Part shown: in pieces, positions 60,402 to 64,000 of the stretch | Layout of the letters: each line of letters begins with the position of its first letter | Numbering within the stretch: position 1 is the stretch's first letter | DNA from: Catenovulum sp052056295 | Lineage (GTDB): Bacteria; Pseudomonadota; Gammaproteobacteria; Enterobacterales; Alteromonadaceae | Direction of reading: 5' to 3' | Assembly: GCF_052056295.1 (NCBI RefSeq) | Contig: NZ_CP182493.1 | Span: forward strand, 2,108,001 to 2,172,000 | Length of the DNA: 64,000 bases | Made by a program: the position numbers and the translations under genes | Notes under the pieces: generated by a model | What the model saw: only the letters and a program-made list of their open reading frames with translations | Database searches by the model: none | Told to the model about the DNA's origin: nothing

Positions 60402-63400
60402 TTATTTAGGCACAGAATTTAACGTGTAATAAGCTTTGTTATGGAACACATCTAAGCCTTTGCTAAAATCGGTTGCAGATAAATCAAACTCATACACTCG
60501 ATTTGTCGCTATTGCAGCTTTAGTTTTATCCACAGCAAAATCAGCCAAGGTAAAAGTTAAACTTTTGCCATTATTCGACCACTGCAAATTACCAATCACT
60601 TCGTCGCGTAAACCTTTTTCCGCTGAGCCATAGTTAAAGTCTTCTTGGTAAAACCAAGAACTCACTTTTAATTTGGCAAAACTTGCTTGCTGCGCTTTAT
60701 TAATCGGCTGAGTAAAGTTAATGCTGTAACCGCTGTTAGTAACATTAATTGAATGGATAGATTGTGGAATGGTTTTTCCATCCCAGACTATGCGCTGCAG
60801 CGCAGTTAAATTACCACCTTTTGCCCACCAGCCACGGCCAGTTTGTCCTATCCATAAACTATTGTCTTCGGGAGAAAAGGCTAAGCGCATTACGCCAGAA
60901 GCTGTGCCCGTCATAAACGGCAATAGCGCTGATTGCATCACCCCATTTACTTCTTCAATATGCACACGGAATATGTTCGATTGAGTTTGGTCACCAACAA
61001 ACATTTGCCCAGCATAGGGGCCAAATTTAACTTTAGCTGTTTGCCATACAGGGTTGCCCGGTGAGTTCATTGCGCGGCCATGTGGTAATAAACCCACAGG
61101 CAAAGCACGCTTATCTTTAAACTGCTGCCAATCAATTGCAGCATCACCTAGTACTTTCCCCGGTAAATCGACCAGTGACGCAGGGTGCCCATAATATTTA
61201 TCTTGCTCTAACAGATAAAGTTTCGAGGTACCGTGATAATCACCTTGGTTGTCGGTATAAAACACTTTGCCATCGTCTCTAATCGCAATACCTGCAGGGC
61301 TGCGCAAACCATAAGCATAAGGTTTGGTTATACCGTTTTTATCGACCTGCATAGCCCAACCACGATATCCACCAGTTGTGCCCATAATGCCACCAGCAGT
61401 ATAACCACTCGGCATACCATGACCTAAGTTAAGGTTATATAACAAACTACCATCTAATAACTTAACTGGCCCATGCAAATAAGCGTGATAATTAGCGTGG
61501 AAACGGAATTCATCTGATACCACTTCACGTTGTTCGGCCCAACCGTCGTTATCTTTGTCGATTAAACGGGTTAAACCGGCTTTTTCACCGACAATAATTT
61601 GGTTTTCGTCTTCAACAACTAAGCCCATTGAATCAAAAATACCTTCTGCAAATTGCTGCCATTTGCCGTCAGTAATTTTCCAAACGCCAGCAGTACGGGT
61701 ACTGACATAAGCACTACCTTTGTCGGTAAATGCAATACCTAATGGTTCAAACAAAACACGGCGGCCAAACAAGTCATTTGGATCGAGCGCACTTTCAATT
61801 TTGTATCCACTAGGCAATACAGCCTCACCATTAAACTCACTCCAAATCAGCGGTTGTGGTGAATTTTTTTGCGGCGGAATATTCTTGTCGACCAATTTAA
61901 CTTGTGGCACATCCGCAACCAATGCAGTGAAGGTCACTTGCTTGTGTTTACCCGCAGGGATCTGCCAAACATCACCGCTAATTTTTCCGTGACTTACTTG
62001 AATTTGGCTTAATCCTGTAGCTGGTAACGCTAAGGTCAATTCGCTGTGATTATTGAAAGTAAATTCAGCGGCAATTTTACCCGTTTGATCGGCGTCTAAT
62101 TTAACCGTGACATAATTTTGGTTAACTCGATAGCTAAAAGTTGGAATTTGTTTGGTTGGCGTTGCCACACCAACAAATTCAGCATCAACTTTGGCCAACT
62201 TTGCCGCGAAGTCTTCTTTGTCCGCCAATAACTGTTTAGCTAAATCTTTGGTTAATTCAGCAGATTGTTTAAAACTAAAATCTAACCAATCACCCGATGC
62301 GAGTTTTGGTCGAAACAAATTAGCAGTATGCTCGCGCGGCCACAATTTTGCGCCACGGCCAATATTACTTGGCGCATCAGCACGGCCTTGTTTTTCGTGT
62401 TTTAAATCTAAAAATCGTCCTGACCAAATCATTTCAAAAGCGAAAGTTCTGGGGTCAAAACTATAGTTAGTTTGATTGGGTAAACCAACATGGTAAGCAC
62501 GGCCAGATACATATTCACCAATATTCACACGTGCAAGTCTTGGTTGGTCGCTAACTAGTTCGGCAGTTAAATCTTCAACCAGTACATAAGGCTTTTCAGG
62601 CTGAGCTTGCCAAACATAATCAGCACCTTGTTCGCCTTTATCGTTGAGCGTATGTAAATAAGCAAGTAAAGAATCTATTTCTAACGGATTAATCGCCTGC
62701 GCGTTATAAGACGGCATAATTGGAAAGAATTTCTGTTCAGAGCCATCAGCCTTAGTGCGAGTTGCAATGTGCAAGGTTGAAGCGCGAATAGAATCCAATA
62801 AATATTGTGCATCAGCGGCTATTTGCTCTTTATCACCTTTAGCGCTTATAACTGTATGCTGTTTGATATTTGGACTAAATACACCATACAAATTTGGCCC
62901 AGTTTTAACCGATTGCGCATCTTTTTGGATTTCGTGACATTCTTTACAACCTTTAGCCGCAAAAGCTTTTTTGCCGAGTTCAACTAAGTTGAGCATAGGT
63001 TTGCCAAGCGTATCGTCTAGTGGCGCTTGGTGTTCTTTAGCCACAGCAACTTTTGGCGAATAATCGCTAAAATCACGTGGAGTAATTTTAATATTGCGCA
63101 GCGCCAATGGTCCGGCATCACCTAAAAAGACCACTGGCCCTTTGCTAACTTCGTTTTGCGCTAACGCGCCTTGGCCCGGGCCTGTTGCTATTTGGTTTTG
63201 GTGGATAGTTACACCGTTAAACTTAACTTGCATCAACTCAGCATAAGCGGTTTTTAAACCATGTTGATCAAACCTAGGTGCACGAAATTCTATGCTTAAA
63301 TGTTGCCATTGCTCAATTGGTTGACTCGGGTTGGCTTTAGCAACTACACCATCGTAGTGTTTCCACTCTCTGTCGTCGTCAAACCTTGGGTGTAATCCAC

Positions 63401-63833
63401 CCATAGCACCATTCCACAGTTCAGTTTTGCCATAAGCGTCATTTAAATTAATTCGATAACGCCCAAGTAAATAAACACCTGACCAAGTATTTTTCGCTAG
63501 TTTAAAGTCAAATTCTAACTGAAAGTCGCTAAACTCTTGTGCTGTGATCAATTTACTTGCAGGGTGATCATTGCCTTGGCTAGAGATATTCACCAACACG
63601 CCTGTTCCCTGTTGTGGAACAAAAGCTTGTTGGGTGGCATTCAGCTCAACTTCTTTTACCTGATGCCATTCATCCGCCAAACTAAAATCAATACCTTCAA
63701 ACTTGAGCTGGCTCGTTTGTCCAGCTACTGCAGCCTGCTGCTCAGTTGCATTCTGTGATTCTGTTTCTGAGCAAGCGAACAATCCCTGTAGTGCAGCAAG
63801 TACAAATAAGTATTTATTTAAATACGCATTCAT
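60402..63833 (-). CDS. Large lipoprotein: DUF1080, cytochrome c and beta-propeller fusion
   Basis: A secreted lipoprotein of 1143 aa (lipobox LFAC, Cys at about residue 21). Residues about 40-255 form a DUF1080-type (3-keto-disaccharide hydrolase-like) jelly roll (FQLEFDFKLAKNTWSGVYLL, then LALRNIKITPRDFSD). Residues about 280-395 form a cytochrome c domain with one haem site, CKECH. A DUF-like region is followed by a glucose/sorbosone dehydrogenase-type beta-propeller (about 690-1010, with LRSPAGIAIRDDGKVFYTD and AMNSPGNPVWQT), ending with an Ig-like module. It likely oxidises or cleaves carbohydrates with electron transfer. ATG 63833 is chosen over a TTG at 63848; it overlaps the stop of the upstream DUF1080 gene by ATGA. 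Confidence 0.85.
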   Translation of the reverse strand: MNAYLNKYLFVLAALQGLFACSETESQNATEQQAAVAGQTSQLKFEGIDFSLADEWHQVKEVELNATQQAFVPQQGTGVLVNISSQGNDHPASKLITAQEFSDFQLEFDFKLAKNTWSGVYLLGRYRINLNDAYGKTELWNGAMGGLHPRFDDDREWKHYDGVVAKANPSQPIEQWQHLSIEFRAPRFDQHGLKTAYAELMQVKFNGVTIHQNQIATGPGQGALAQNEVSKGPVVFLGDAGPLALRNIKITPRDFSDYSPKVAVAKEHQAPLDDTLGKPMLNLVELGKKAFAAKGCKECHEIQKDAQSVKTGPNLYGVFSPNIKQHTVISAKGDKEQIAADAQYLLDSIRASTLHIATRTKADGSEQKFFPIMPSYNAQAINPLEIDSLLAYLHTLNDKGEQGADYVWQAQPEKPYVLVEDLTAELVSDQPRLARVNIGEYVSGRAYHVGLPNQTNYSFDPRTFAFEMIWSGRFLDLKHEKQGRADAPSNIGRGAKLWPREHTANLFRPKLASGDWLDFSFKQSAELTKDLAKQLLADKEDFAAKLAKVDAEFVGVATPTKQIPTFSYRVNQNYVTVKLDADQTGKIAAEFTFNNHSELTLALPATGLSQIQVSHGKISGDVWQIPAGKHKQVTFTALVADVPQVKLVDKNIPPQKNSPQPLIWSEFNGEAVLPSGYKIESALDPNDLFGRRVLFEPLGIAFTDKGSAYVSTRTAGVWKITDGKWQQFAEGIFDSMGLVVEDENQIIVGEKAGLTRLIDKDNDGWAEQREVVSDEFRFHANYHAYLHGPVKLLDGSLLYNLNLGHGMPSGYTAGGIMGTTGGYRGWAMQVDKNGITKPYAYGLRSPAGIAIRDDGKVFYTDNQGDYHGTSKLYLLEQDKYYGHPASLVDLPGKVLGDAAIDWQQFKDKRALPVGLLPHGRAMNSPGNPVWQTAKVKFGPYAGQMFVGDQTQSNIFRVHIEEVNGVMQSALLPFMTGTASGVMRLAFSPEDNSLWIGQTGRGWWAKGGNLTALQRIVWDGKTIPQSIHSINVTNSGYSINFTQPINKAQQASFAKLKVSSWFYQEDFNYGSAEKGLRDEVIGNLQWSNNGKSLTFTLADFAVDKTKAAIATNRVYEFDLSATDFSKGLDVFHNKAYYTLNSVPK

Positions 63834-64000
63834 AGTGGCCTTACCCAAATATTCCGATAACTCACGGGGTTGCCATGATCTTGTAAATGAATAGATTCAC
63901 AACCATGTGCTTCGCTATATCTAGGGTATCCGCGGTAAACGGTCGGACCTTGGATTTGTGTATGGTTTTGCACCAATACGCCGTTGTGCAATACAGTTAC
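63830..64000 (-). CDS. DUF1080 family protein, C-terminal part (runs off window)
   Basis: An incomplete gene on the minus strand: 56 codons, reading VTVLHNGVLVQNHTQIQGPT and then YPRYSEAHGCESIHLQDHGN and VSYRNIWVRPL to a TGA at 63832-63830. This is the typical C-terminal end of DUF1080 (3-keto-disaccharide hydrolase-like) proteins, where IHLQDHGNPVSYRNIW is diagnostic. The stop overlaps the ATG of the large lipoprotein gene, so the two are cotranscribed and probably act on the same sugar substrate. The start lies outside the window. Confidence 0.85.
   Translation of the reverse strand, partial: VTVLHNGVLVQNHTQIQGPTVYRGYPRYSEAHGCESIHLQDHGNPVSYRNIWVRPL

Overview
The window looks like a chromosomal segment from a marine gammaproteobacterium of the Alteromonadales. 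A Catenovulum- or Alteromonas-like genus is my inference from the gene families and the AT-rich composition; no rRNA or other marker gene is present. Evidence for the group is a complete MSHA type IV pilus locus in Vibrio/Alteromonadales order, a large TonB-dependent receptor next to a tryptophan-halogenase-like flavoprotein, and dispersed intergenic repeats. I see no prophage, integrase, transposase, CRISPR array or rRNA operon.

Layout. 1-14.5 kb: the distal part of the MSHA operon (tail of mshJ, then mshK-L-M-N-E-G-F-B-A-C-D-O-P-Q), almost every junction overlapping, with one real gap before the major pilin gene mshA. It is followed by a degenerate GGDEF gene, yciH (convergent) and mutY. 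17.1-17.9 kb: two tandem copies of a structured repeat. 17.9-26.4 kb: GntP permease, TonB-dependent receptor, tryptophan-halogenase-like protein, a lipoprotein and a divergent AraC regulator. 26.5-36.5 kb: mostly single genes (PEBP-like protein, yggX, topB, MAPEG protein, BLUF photoreceptor, GNAT/nitrilase fusion, DUF2279, aldo/keto reductase, XRE regulator, GH13 enzyme). 36.5-37.6 kb: another structured repeat with a parDE pair whose toxin gene is frameshifted. 37.6-45.2 kb: signalling genes (hybrid histidine kinase, diguanylate cyclase, ECF sigma factor with a membrane partner and an unusual lipoprotein), plus a methyltransferase and an EVE protein.

45.2-51.7 kb is the most interesting part: an RNA-repair island. 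The sigma-54 activator gene rtcR is divergent from a transcription unit that starts at a probable sigma-54 promoter. That unit runs through a structured leader RNA, two tRNA-like RNAs with non-canonical 6-nt anticodon loops, another structured leader, and then slipin, rtcB, rtcA and rlaP. RtcR is known to respond to broken RNA and RtcB/RtcA to process RNA ends, so the tRNA-like RNAs may be decoys, sensors or substrates made together with the repair enzymes.

51.9-58 kb: DUF3297; a three-gene membrane operon (DUF350 protein, a two-helix protein, a membrane-bound spermidine-synthase-like enzyme); and a deoR-type regulator with glmS. 58.1-58.6 kb: a third repeat locus. 58.7-64 kb: an orphan MlaC-like protein, a periplasmic solute-binding-like protein, and a large lipoprotein joining a DUF1080 domain, a c-type haem domain and a beta-propeller. 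A second DUF1080 gene overlaps the start of that lipoprotein gene and runs off the window end.
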